The notes under the pieces were generated by a model, which was given only the letters and a program-made list of their open reading frames with translations, did no database searches and was not told the DNA's origin. A stretch of DNA of 43,235 nt from Phenylobacterium sp. (GTDB lineage: Bacteria > Pseudomonadota > Alphaproteobacteria > Caulobacterales > Caulobacteraceae), in NCBI RefSeq assembly GCF_025351295.1, contig NZ_JANXWD010000030.1, forward strand, positions 1-43,235, given 5' to 3'. Positions 9,152-17,154 of the stretch are shown piece after piece; position 1 is the stretch's first letter; each line of letters starts with the position of its first letter. The translations under genes and the position numbers were made by a program.

Positions 9152-9853
9152 CTACCAGGTCTCCCCGAATGGCCTGATTTCCGTGAGGAACGACCAGGCC
9201 GAGCGGGGCTGGTGGGCAAGGTGCCAGACCTCGTCGGCGATGTCCGCGGGCCTGATGAAATAGTCGTCCGGCTTTTCGGGATTGCGGGCGCGGGTCCAGG
9301 CGAGATCGATCACCGCATCGATCATCAGGTAGGCCACGTGCACCCCCTTGGGGCCCATGTCGCGGGCGATGGACTCCGCGAGAATGCGTTGCGCCGCCTT
9401 GGTCGGCGCGAAGCCGGCGAACCGGGCCTTCCCGCGGATCGAAGCGGTGTTGCCGGTCACGATGAGGGCGCCCTCCCCGGCCGCCTCCATCTTCGGCGCG
9501 GCCCATCGCGCCAGGTGCAGCAGCGCCATCACATTGACCTGGAAATTGCGTTCGAGCACCTGCGGCTCGATCTCGAGGAAGCCGCCGAAGGCGCCGCCGA
9601 CCGCGTTGTGAACGACAACCTTCGGCGGGACGCCGGCCGCCTGCGCGATATGCTCCAGCGCCGCGTTCAGCGCCGCGGCGTCTGCGACGTCACAGGCCAC
9701 GCCGAACGCGCCCGGCAACTCTCGCTCAAGCGCCGCGAGGCGTTCGGCGGTGCGCGCCAGCATCGCCACCCGATACCCCCCGGCGTGGAGCCGGCGAACG
9801 ATCGCCGACCCGGTTCCCGGACCGACGCCCGTTACGACAGCCAACGGCTTCAT
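9152..9853 (-). CDS. Atypical SDR with FxxxK in place of YxxxK
   Basis: 233 residues from the ATG at 9853; an earlier ATG at 9946 only adds a low-complexity leader that crosses the promoter. Cofactor motif VVTGVGPGTGSA at the N-terminus, CDVAD, VVHNAVGG instead of NNAG, and VTGNTASIRG. Where classical SDRs have YxxxK, this one has FAPTK (F148/K152), so the proton-donating Tyr is missing. It ends in EIRPFGETW, as does the homologue at 15112 (EIRPFAEKW). Possibly an SDR-fold enzyme with different chemistry. Divergent from the HxlR gene at 10126, with a palindrome 18 bp before its start. Confidence 0.82.
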   Translation of the reverse strand: MKPLAVVTGVGPGTGSAIVRRLHAGGYRVAMLARTAERLAALERELPGAFGVACDVADAAALNAALEHIAQAAGVPPKVVVHNAVGGAFGGFLEIEPQVLERNFQVNVMALLHLARWAAPKMEAAGEGALIVTGNTASIRGKARFAGFAPTKAAQRILAESIARDMGPKGVHVAYLMIDAVIDLAWTRARNPEKPDDYFIRPADIADEVWHLAHQPRSAWSFLTEIRPFGETW

Positions 9854-9870
9854 GCCAAGCGCGCCAGTGT

Positions 9871-9882
9871 AAGACCGGTCTT
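9871..9882. promoter_or_regulatory. 12-bp perfect palindrome AAGACCGGTCTT
   Basis: 18 bp upstream of the SDR start at 9853, in the SDR/HxlR divergent region. Shares the pattern xAxACCGGTxTx with the palindrome at 7973. Probable operator for an HxlR or other dimeric repressor. Confidence 0.4.
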
Positions 9883-9948
9883 CATCGGATGAATGGTCAC
9901 CTGATCCTCCGTCGGGCCCGCCCGGGTCGCCTGACGCCAATTCCAAAC

Positions 9949-9983
9949 CATCCTAGCGAATGAGTACCAATTTAGCATCCTAG
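9949..9983. repeat. Pair of direct repeats CATCCTAG in SDR/hxlR promoter
   Basis: CATCCTAG at 9949-9956 and 9976-9983, 27 bp apart, flanking TACCAA (9965-9970), the half site also seen at 8562. This is the only AT-richer patch of the 272-bp divergent region and probably contains the promoters. Confidence 0.3.
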
Positions 9984-10125
9984 GTGTTCTCGTGGTCAAG
10001 CCCGCGTCGATGCGACGCGCTACGGAGTCTGGGTGGCAGTGCGGCTTGACCTGTCGTTTCGTCAGTTTCAAATCTATACGGAGCTACCGTCGCTGGACGG
10101 GGGTCGGCAGGAGAGATGGTCCGCA

Positions 10126-10671
10126 ATGCAATGGCGTGAGCTCGAACAGCAGCCGTGCTCGGTCTCCAGGACCCTGTCGGTGATCGGCGATCGTTGGACC
10201 CTGCTGATCCTGCGCGACTGTTTTCTGAGGGTCCGCCGGTTCGACGACTTCCAGGCGCGGCTGGGCATCGGCCGGCCCATCCTCGCGGACCGGTTGCAGA
10301 AGCTCGTGGACAATTTCGTGCTCACCAAAGTGGCTTACCAGCAGCATCCGACGCGTTATGAATACCGCCTGACGCCCAAGGGGCTCGACCTCTATCCCGT
10401 CATCATGTCGATCGTGCACTGGGGCGATGTGCACATGTCCGGAAAGAAGGGCCGTCCCCTGCTGCACCGGCATGCGACCTGCGGCCATCACTTCGACCCG
10501 GTGCAGGTCTGCTCGGAGTGCGCCGAGCCGCTCGACCCGCGCCAGGTGCAGGTCGATCTGGGCCCGGGCGCCGCGGACGCGGCGCACATGCCCGTGGATC
10601 CGCCGAAGCCCCGCAGGGTTGGTCGAAGCCCCGCAGGGTTGGTCGAAGCCAGTAGGCGAACCCGCCGGTAA
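10126..10671 (+). CDS. HxlR family regulator with Cys/His C-terminal segment
   Basis: 181 residues from the ATG at 10126 (GGAGAG upstream); upstream starts would cross the promoter. Winged helix: CSVSRTLSVIGDRWTLLIL, DDFQARLGIGRPILADRLQKL, TRYEYRLTPKGLDLYPV. Cys11 sits as in the other HxlR. After the HxlR domain comes HATCGHHFDPVQVCSECAEPL, a Cys/His group resembling a small zinc ribbon found in longer HxlR proteins. The final residues are encoded by a 20-bp tandem repeat (10604-10650). Because 20 is not a multiple of three, the repeat shifts frame and extends the C-terminus. Divergent from the SDR at 9853. Confidence 0.9.
   Translation: MQWRELEQQPCSVSRTLSVIGDRWTLLILRDCFLRVRRFDDFQARLGIGRPILADRLQKLVDNFVLTKVAYQQHPTRYEYRLTPKGLDLYPVIMSIVHWGDVHMSGKKGRPLLHRHATCGHHFDPVQVCSECAEPLDPRQVQVDLGPGAADAAHMPVDPPKPRRVGRSPAGLVEASRRTRR
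10604..10650 (+). repeat. 20-bp tandem duplication inside the 3' end of hxlR
   Basis: The unit CGAAGCCCCGCAGGGTTGGT occurs twice in tandem, followed by a partial third CGAAGCC. With only one unit the frame would end at TAG about 11 residues after PPKP; the duplication shifts frame and adds residues up to the TAA at 10669. Slippage-type tail variation. Confidence 0.85.
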
Positions 10672-10730
10672 GGCCACGCGCACGGCTGCGCCGCCTCGCC
10701 GCGCGTTTCCTTGCCCGGAGCTCCGGCTGC

Positions 10731-11360
10731 TCAGACCGCCGCCGCCCCAGCCCGCTCAAGGTAGGCCTCCTCGACGTCCCGAAGGCGGTCCTTTCCAAAG
10801 AACATCTCGTCACCCACGAAGAAGGCCGGACTGCCGAAAACCCCGCGGCCGACAGCTTCCTCGGTGGAGGCGATCAGCGCCGCTTTGACGTCGGGATCGC
10901 CGATGTGCTCCACAAACGCCTGCGTGGGCAGGCCGGCCGCCTCCAGGACGCCGTGGAAGACCTCGAGATCGCCCATGTTCAGGGCCTGCTCCCACATCCC
11001 GGCGTAGACCGCGTCGACATACGGCTCGAAGACGCCCAGCTTCCTGGCCAGCATGGTCCCGCGCATCAGCTGCAGCGTGTTGATCGGAAACGCGGGATTG
11101 AACTTGAATTTGGTCAGCTGGTGGCGGGCAATGAAGCGGTCGGTCTCCTTGCGCTCGTAGGCCGCTTTGGTCGGCACGCCGGCCAGCGTCACCGCCGGGG
11201 ACTGGTTGCCGGTGGCCTTGAAGATACCGCCGAGCAGGGCCGGCTTCAGCTCGACCTTCGTGCCCAGCCGCTGCTCGATCCCCGGCAGCACCTTGTAGGC
11301 CAGGTAGGCGTTGGGGCTGCCGAAGTCGAAATAGAACTCGATAGGGGGCGCCATGGTCAT
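10731..11360 (-). CDS. DsbA-fold 2-hydroxychromene-2-carboxylate isomerase-like protein
   Basis: 209 residues. It starts IEFYFDFGSPNAYLAYK, the kappa-GST/HCCA isomerase signature with Ser (S15) instead of a CxxC redox pair. It keeps the cis-Pro region GVFGSPAFFVGDEMFFGKDRL. HCCA isomerases use glutathione to isomerise a chromene acid in naphthalene-type degradation; many homologues have unknown substrates. The ATG at 11360 overlaps the stop of the upstream ligase (ATGA). The alternative ATG at 11354 has better spacing from GGAG. Coupling with the ligase means the two probably act on the same pathway. Confidence 0.83.
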   Translation of the reverse strand: MTMAPPIEFYFDFGSPNAYLAYKVLPGIEQRLGTKVELKPALLGGIFKATGNQSPAVTLAGVPTKAAYERKETDRFIARHQLTKFKFNPAFPINTLQLMRGTMLARKLGVFEPYVDAVYAGMWEQALNMGDLEVFHGVLEAAGLPTQAFVEHIGDPDVKAALIASTEEAVGRGVFGSPAFFVGDEMFFGKDRLRDVEEAYLERAGAAAV

Positions 11361-13219
11361 CTCCGTTGATCCTGAAGGGGCCGGACCTCGGGGCCAGGCG
11401 ATGCTGCGTAGAGGTCGTCGACAAGGTCGGCCCTGCGCTGAAGCACGCCGCGCTGGTTCACATAGCCCTTGTCGGTGGTCTCGCCCGCGCCGAGCGAGGG
11501 GGCATCGTGCAGGATCCGGAAAGCCGCGATCCGCTGAGTGGCCCCGTGTTTGCCGGTGTTGAAGGCCTTCAGCCCTACCGCCAGCCGGTCGGCGAGGCTC
11601 TCGTAGGAGGCCGGGTCCAGGCGTCCCTCCGGCATGCCGCCGGCGCGCTGGCGCTCGCCGGGATCGATCCAGATGAGGAGGCGGACGTCGTCACGGTCAT
11701 GCCCGGCGATGACCACGTCCGACGCCAGCGGCTGGCAGGCCTCGAGGGCGGCCAGGCGCAGCTCCCCGGTGGTGACCCATGAGCCGTTGGTGAGCTTGAA
11801 GTTCTCGCTGAGCCGTCCCGCGAAGCGCAGCCCTTGGGCAGGGTCCATTGGGTCGACGAACGTCACCAGATCGCCGACCTTGTAGTAGCCTTCCTCGTCG
11901 AAAGCCGCGGCGGTGAGGTCGGGCCGCTCCAGATAGCCCGGCGTGACGTTGGGCCCCTGGACCCGCACTTCGTAGCGATCCTCGACCGGGACCAGTTTCA
12001 GCGTGAGACCCGGCCCAGGCAGGCCGATCTCGCCGCCGCCACGACTGGGCCAGTGGGTCGCGGAGATCCCCGGGCCGGTCTCCGTGGCGCCATATCCTGA
12101 ACCGAACGGCACCTCCGCCCCCGTGGCGCCTACGGCCAGCGCCTGGATGCGCTCCCAAATGTCTTGCGGAAGGCTGGCGCCGGCGAAGCTGAGGCGGCTC
12201 AGCCGCGAGAAGAAGGCGGTCCGTAGATCGGCATCGGTCTCAAGCGCGGTCACCAGCATCTGCAACGCCGCCGGGACGCTGAGCAGCGAAGTCGGCCGGA
12301 TGCGGCGAATGTTTTCAAGGGTCTTGCCGAACTCGGACGGCGTCGGCCGCCCGTCGTCGATGTAGAGCGAGCCGCCCGCGCGAAGCACGCCGTGCTGCGT
12401 CGCGTTGCCACCCATGGTGTGATGCCAGGGCAGCCAATCCAGCAGGACCGGGGCCTCTTCGGTGGTCACCAGAAGGGCGCTTGCCGCGGTGGCGCTGCAG
12501 ATCATGCCCTGGGTGTTGATCACGCCCTTGGGGGCGCCTGTCGATCCCGAGGTGAAGAGGATCTTGGCGACCGTGTCGGGCGTCACCGACCGGCGCACCG
12601 CGTCGAGACGGGCCGTCGGCGCCGTGTCGTAGAGATCGCTGAGCAGCACCGCGTCCGGTTCACCCGGCGTGGCGCTCATCCAGCGCGCCCCGGCGAGCTG
12701 CGGAAGGCTTCGGGCGTTGGCATACGCGCTGGCGCGCTGCGCGAATACCAGCGCGGGCGCGAGCACTTCGGCGATATCGACCAGGCGCGGCAGCGCGTTC
12801 GGCAATTGACTGTAGTTGGGCGAGACGGGGGCAACCGGGATGCCGGCCAGCATCCCGGCGAAGGTCAGGATTCCGTGTTCTATCGAAGCTGCGGAGAGGA
12901 TGGCGATCGGCGTTGCCGAGGTCAGGCCCATGTCGAGCAGCGCCTGGGCCACGCCCTGCACCCGGCGCCACGCGACGCGGTAGGTGAGTTCCTCCCAATC
13001 GCCGCCGCCGCCGCGCTGCGCCAGGAACACCCTGTCCGGGGTCTGCGTCGCCCACTCCTCGAGGTGGTCGACCATATTCGCCGCGACGCCGGTAAGCGCG
13101 ATCGGTGAGCGGAGCAGGATGGTCCCGTCGCACCGGTAGGGGGCCACCACCTCCTTGGGCGCGAACTGCACCCTGGAGGCCTTGGCGCCGGGCGCCGCGG
13201 TGGCGGATGCAGGACTCAC
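11357..13219 (-). CDS. Feruloyl-CoA synthetase-like acyl/aryl-CoA ligase
   Basis: 620 residues, an AMP-forming adenylating enzyme that joins a carboxylic acid to CoA with ATP. P-loop [10 protein letters not shown] at 223-232, the A5-like region [12 protein letters not shown], and the hinge/ATP region [20 protein letters not shown]. These are typical of the feruloyl-CoA synthase branch, including the long N-terminus that carries [15 protein letters not shown]. Start GTG at 13219 with GGGAGG about seven bases upstream. It is followed by the coupled HCCA-isomerase-like gene and is divergent from the acyl-CoA dehydrogenase across 264 bp. It is the probable CoA-activation step of the cluster; actual substrate unknown. 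Confidence 0.88.
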   Translation of the reverse strand: MSPASATAAPGAKASRVQFAPKEVVAPYRCDGTILLRSPIALTGVAANMVDHLEEWATQTPDRVFLAQRGGGGDWEELTYRVAWRRVQGVAQALLDMGLTSATPIAILSAASIEHGILTFAGMLAGIPVAPVSPNYSQLPNALPRLVDIAEVLAPALVFAQRASAYANARSLPQLAGARWMSATPGEPDAVLLSDLYDTAPTARLDAVRRSVTPDTVAKILFTSGSTGAPKGVINTQGMICSATAASALLVTTEEAPVLLDWLPWHHTMGGNATQHGVLRAGGSLYIDDGRPTPSEFGKTLENIRRIRPTSLLSVPAALQMLVTALETDADLRTAFFSRLSRLSFAGASLPQDIWERIQALAVGATGAEVPFGSGYGATETGPGISATHWPSRGGGEIGLPGPGLTLKLVPVEDRYEVRVQGPNVTPGYLERPDLTAAAFDEEGYYKVGDLVTFVDPMDPAQGLRFAGRLSENFKLTNGSWVTTGELRLAALEACQPLASDVVIAGHDRDDVRLLIWIDPGERQRAGGMPEGRLDPASYESLADRLAVGLKAFNTGKHGATQRIAAFRILHDAPSLGAGETTDKGYVNQRGVLQRRADLVDDLYAASPGPEVRPLQDQRR

Positions 13220-13311
13220 GGTGACCCTCCCGGTTTCGCTCTTCGTCGTCGCGGCGGCAGCCTAGGTCAGTTTTCGCGTCTGGCAAGGTTCGAAAATAAC
13301 ACCCATAATTT

Positions 13312-13338
13312 TTATCGGTCGAGAGAACGCTCGCCGAT
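13312..13338. promoter_or_regulatory. Imperfect dyad in ligase/dehydrogenase divergent promoter
   Basis: ATCGG-T-CGAG and CTCG-CCGAT form an imperfect inverted repeat around a 6-base centre (13314-13338). It is preceded by an AT-rich stretch (13290-13314) that is rare in this GC-rich DNA and likely contains the promoters. TTATCGGTC at 13312-13320 is identical to 6412-6420, next to tetR. Confidence 0.45.
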
Positions 13339-13483
13339 GTTGCGCCGCCGGCTTGACACCCGGCGCTCGATGCGGAGATGAATAAGGTTCTAAAGCGAAA
13401 CTGACCGGTGCGCGCCGCGTGCTGCGGCAGAAACCGCGACTGAAGACCCGTCGATCCATTTCGCCCATCCCGGAAAGACCGCC

Positions 13484-15072
13484 ATGGACTTGAACTACAC
13501 CCCTCAGGAGGAAGCGTTTCGGACCGAGGTTCGGGACTTCCTCGCCGCCGAGTTCCCGCCCGAGATCGCCCGGAAGGCACGGAACGGACAGCGGCTCAGC
13601 AAGGCGGAAATCGAGCGCTGGCAGTCCATCCTGAGCGCGCGCGGTTGGCTCGCCCCCCATTGGCCCGTGGAGTTCGGCGGGGCCGGCTGGTCCGTCGTCG
13701 AGCGCTTCATCTATGAGCAGGAAGCCGCGCTGGCGCACGCCCCAGCGCCGATCGCCTTCGGCGTGAACATGCTGGCGCCGTTGCTCATCAAGTACGCCAG
13801 CGAGGCGCAGAACAGCTCTGGCTCGGGCGCATGCTGCGCGGGGACGACTGGTGGTGCCAGGGCTACTCCGAGCCGGGCGCGGGTTCAGATCTGGCCAACA
13901 TCAAGACCACGGCCGTCCGCGATGGCGACGACTATGTCATCAACGGCCAGAAGACATGGACGACGCTGGCGCAGCACGCGAACATGATGTTCGTGCTGGT
14001 CCGGACCGAGCGCAGCGAGAAGCGTCAGGACGGGATATCCTTCCTGCCGGTCGACTTGAACACGCCGGGGGTTGAGGTCCGGCCCATCATCACCCTCGAT
14101 GGCGATCACGAGATCAACGAGGTGTTCTTCACCGATGTCCGAACCCCCGCGAGCAACCTGGTGGCCGAGGAGAACAAGGGCTGGACCTACGCCAAGTACC
14201 TGCTGACCTACGAAGCCCTGGGCGCCGGCGTCGTGGCCGAGCCGGTTCTCAGCGTCCTGATGAGCGGCCGCGCCCTGGCGCTCGCCAACAAACCGCTGCG
14301 CGAGTCTGTCGCCGGCGGTGACGCGATCGTCGCCTTTGCGCACGAGGAACCGGGGTCGCGCTGGGACCTGGCCCATGTCGAGACGCGGGCCACGGCGATG
14401 GCGACCGGCTGGTCCCTGACCGGCGTCAAGGCCGTCGTCGCCAATGCCGAGGCCGCCGACCGTATCCTGGTCAGCGCCCGCACCGCCGGCGAGGCAGACG
14501 ATCCGAAGGGCGTCTCGGTGCGCGGCTATCGGCTCATCGACGGCGGGCGTGCGGCCGAGGTGATCCCGGACGGCGTCGCGCTGCCCGCCGACGCCTTGGT
14601 CGGCGCGCGGGATGGGGCCTTTCCCGTGATCGAGGCGGCGGTCGGCTTTGGCGTCCTGGCGCTTTGCGCAGAAGCGCTCGGCGCGATGGAGACCCTGAAG
14701 AGCACGACGCTCGACTACCTCAGGACCCGCGTCCAGTTCGGGACGCCGATCGGCACGAACCAGGCTCTGCAGCACCGCATGGCCAATCTGCTGATCGACA
14801 TCGAACAGGCCCGCTCGGCGGTCATCTACGCGGCGGCCGCCATGGGCCGGGACCGGACGGAGCGCGAGCGGACTCTGGCCGCGGCCAAGTACACCATCGG
14901 CGCAACCGGCGCGAAGGTGGCCGAAGAGGCCATCCAGTTTCACGGCGGGATCGGCATGACCGAGGAACTTCCCGCCACCCAATTCGCCAGACGCCTGATG
15001 ATGATCGACCATCAGTTGGGCGATACGGACCATCACCTTCAACGCTTCATCGACCTCGGCCGCGCAGCCTGA
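13484..15072 (+). pseudogene. Acyl-CoA dehydrogenase, one-base frameshift
   Basis: FAD enzyme that introduces the alpha-beta double bond in acyl-CoA. Frame 1 from the ATG at 13484 (GGAAAG upstream) gives MDLNYTPQEEAFRTEVRDFL through KYASEAQ, then nonsense. The next frame continues WLGRMLRGDDWWCQGYSEPG, DGDDYVINGQKTWTT, RTRVQFGTPIG and GGIGMTEE to the TGA at 15070-15072. Adding one base between 13812 and 13813 (AA-G-CAG) restores EAQKQLWLGRML without a gap. All other motifs are intact, so this is a very recent mutation or a sequencing error. A full protein would have 529 residues, longer than the usual 380-400, with an inserted segment (about 250-330). An SDR follows 39 bp downstream. Confidence 0.85.
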
Positions 15073-15111
15073 CGGTCTGCCCCCTCACCCATCCCGGATC
15101 GGAATACCGCC

Positions 15112-15864
15112 ATGTCCAGACCTACCCCGCGCAACGCCACAGCGACCGTCGTGGGCGCCGGCGATTTCATTGGCGGCGCCATAGCGCGCAAGTTCGCGGC
15201 GGAGGGCTACACGGTCTATATGGGCCGCCGGCAGGGCGAACTGCTGGAGCCGCTCAAGGCCGAGATCGAAGCGGCCGGCGGCCGCGCGGTGGCCCGCTCG
15301 CTGGACGCCCGCGACGAAGACCAGGTGACCGCCTTCTTCCAGGCCGCCGAAGCCGAGGCCCCGCTGGAGCTCAGCGTCTTCAACATCGGCGCGAACGTGA
15401 ACTTCCCGCTGCTGGACACCACCTCGCGGGTGTTCCGCAAGGTCTGGGAAATGGCCTGTTTCGCCGGCTTCCTGTCCGGACGCGAGGCGGCGCGCCACAT
15501 GCTCCCGCGCGGCCATGGGTCGGTGTTCTTCACTGGAGCCACGGCGGGCTTGCGGGGCGGGGTCGGCTACGCGGCCTTCGCGGCGGCGAAGTTCGGCCTG
15601 CGGGCCATGGCCCAGTCGGCGGCGCGGGAACTGGGACCCCAGGGGCTCCACGTGGCGCACCTGGTGATCGACGCCGGGGTCGACACGGCCTGGGTGCGCG
15701 AGCGGATGCGCGAGCGGGTCGGCGAGGAGGCGGTGGCGAACCTCAAGCCGGACCAGCTGATGCGGCCCGAGGCCGTCGCCGAGGCCTACTGGGCGCTGCA
15801 CCAGCAGCCGCGCGACGCGTGGACCTTCGAGCAGGAGATCCGGCCCTTCGCCGAGAAGTGGTGA
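15112..15864 (+). CDS. Atypical SDR with FxxxK, second copy of the type
   Basis: 250 residues. Cofactor motif TVVGAGDFIGGAIA, NIGANVNFP in place of NNAG, FFTGATAGLRGG, then YAAFAAAK in which Phe156 takes the catalytic Tyr position four residues before K160 (Tyr153 is one helical turn off). The C-terminus EIRPFAEKW matches the SDR at 9152 (EIRPFGETW), so both belong to one divergent SDR group. It lies 39 bp after the acyl-CoA dehydrogenase in the same direction and is likely co-transcribed. Whether it is a true dehydrogenase is open. Confidence 0.83.
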   Translation: MSRPTPRNATATVVGAGDFIGGAIARKFAAEGYTVYMGRRQGELLEPLKAEIEAAGGRAVARSLDARDEDQVTAFFQAAEAEAPLELSVFNIGANVNFPLLDTTSRVFRKVWEMACFAGFLSGREAARHMLPRGHGSVFFTGATAGLRGGVGYAAFAAAKFGLRAMAQSAARELGPQGLHVAHLVIDAGVDTAWVRERMRERVGEEAVANLKPDQLMRPEAVAEAYWALHQQPRDAWTFEQEIRPFAEKW

Positions 15865-16025
15865 GGGCCCGTTGCAGCGCCACGCCCGGGATCGGACACC
15901 GGACCGACCGGGCTTGGGATCGAGGGATGGCGACGCTCAGGTCCTGAAAATCTGACCGCCTTCGGCCCGGTGGGGCCGGACGCGATCGGGCTTCAGCGGC
16001 GTGGCGGTCGCTGCTACGACAGGCC

Positions 16026-16613
16026 ATGGGCGAGTTCCGCGACGCAGCGCGCACGCGCAAGAAGATCCTGGAGGCGGCCCGGGAGGAGTTCGCCGCCCGG
16101 GGCTTCTCCGGCGGCCGCATCGAGTCCATCGCCAAGCGCGCCGGCGTCGCCAAGCAGCTCCTCTACCACTACTTCGCCAGCAAGGAGGCTCTGTTCGAGG
16201 AGACGCTCGCCAGCAAGTACCAGCAGCACCGCGCCGCCGACACCGAGGAGGGCCGCGGCGCGGTCTTCGTCCAGCGCTTCCACGCCGCCTCGAAAGACCC
16301 GGACTGGATCCGGTTCATCACCTGGGAGGCGGCCGAGCACCAGGAGTCGGGCCGGATCATCGCCGAGTCCTCCCGGCGCGGGTCGATCGCCCGGCTCGCC
16401 GCGGCGATCGCCGCGCAGCAGGCGCACGGCGACCTGCCGGCGGACCTGCCCGCCGACCTGATCCAGCTCGCGGTCTACGCCCTGGGCGTCTATCCGGTCG
16501 CCTTCCCGCAGAGCACGCAGATGATCACCGGCGCCTCGCCGCAAGACCCGGACTTCCAGGCCCGCTGGGCGGCCTTCCTTGAGGAACTGGCCAGGCGGTT
16601 GGCCCGGCCATAA
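16026..16613 (+). CDS. TetR/AcrR family regulator of the molybdenum hydroxylase operon
   Basis: 195 residues. HTH RIESIAKRAGVAKQLLYHYFASKEALF at about 36-62 with strong TetR signature, then a helical ligand domain. It lies 70 bp before the three-gene oxidase operon in the same direction, with a TTAC-N5-GTAA dyad in the gap, so it is probably the repressor of that operon. Its own upstream 161 bp hold no clear operator. Confidence 0.92.
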   Translation: MGEFRDAARTRKKILEAAREEFAARGFSGGRIESIAKRAGVAKQLLYHYFASKEALFEETLASKYQQHRAADTEEGRGAVFVQRFHAASKDPDWIRFITWEAAEHQESGRIIAESSRRGSIARLAAAIAAQQAHGDLPADLPADLIQLAVYALGVYPVAFPQSTQMITGASPQDPDFQARWAAFLEELARRLARP

Positions 16614-16614
16614 C

Positions 16615-16627
16615 TTACCGCTTGTAA
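16615..16627. promoter_or_regulatory. Dyad TTAC-N5-GTAA before the oxidase operon
   Basis: Immediately after the tetR stop, in the only AT-rich patch (16611-16635) before the Fe-S subunit gene. TAC/GTA half sites are common in TetR-family operators. The arms are short, so moderate support only. Confidence 0.4.
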
Positions 16628-16683
16628 AATTAATCCTCGCCGGTAGTCTGGGGCTCTTCCAAGCCAACGACCTCGGAGCCGCC

Positions 16684-17154
16684 ATGTCAGACGACGGGCG
16701 CATCGCGCTTTCGCTTACCCTCAATGGCCGCGCGCTCGACGTCGAGACGCCGGCCTGCGCCACCCTGCTGGACCTGCTCCGCGACCGGCTGGGCCTGACC
16801 GGGGTCAAGAAGGGCTGCGACATGGGCGCGTGCGGCGCCTGCACCGTGCTGATGGGCGGGCGGCGCATCAAGTCCTGCCTGGCGCTGGCCGCCGCCTGCG
16901 ACGGCGGGGCGATCACCACCATCGAGGGGATCGGGACGCTGGACGATCTGCACCCGCTGCAGGCCGCCTTCATTCGCCACGATGCGCTGCAGTGCGGCTA
17001 CTGCACGCCGGGCCAGATCCTGTCGGGGATCGCGCTGCTGGCGGAGACGCCAAAAGATCTCGCCGCCATCCGCGAGGGCATGAGCGGCAACCTCTGCCGG
17101 TGCGGCGCATATCCCAACATCGTGGCGGCCATCGCCGAGGTGGCCGGGCTGTGA
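16684..17154 (+). CDS. [2Fe-2S] subunit of a xanthine dehydrogenase/aldehyde oxidase family enzyme
   Basis: 156 residues from the ATG at 16684. Plant-type ferredoxin cluster GCDMGACGACTVL...SC and second [2Fe-2S] cluster CGYCTPGQI...NLCRCGAYPNI, both with all eight cysteines. It passes electrons from the molybdenum centre to the FAD subunit. No twin-arginine leader is visible, unlike periplasmic PaoA, so a cytoplasmic enzyme is likely. Its TGA overlaps the GTG of the next gene (GTGA). Confidence 0.93.
   Translation: MSDDGRIALSLTLNGRALDVETPACATLLDLLRDRLGLTGVKKGCDMGACGACTVLMGGRRIKSCLALAAACDGGAITTIEGIGTLDDLHPLQAAFIRHDALQCGYCTPGQILSGIALLAETPKDLAAIREGMSGNLCRCGAYPNIVAAIAEVAGL

Noticed and set aside
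9854..9946. N-terminal extension of the SDR at 9152 to an ATG at 9946
   Set aside because: It is low complexity and covers the palindrome at 9871; the ATG at 9853 starts exactly at the cofactor strand.
10604..10650. Tandem repeat as part of a mobile element or CRISPR
   Set aside because: Only 2.35 units without spacers, and no transposase or cas gene; simple slippage duplication.
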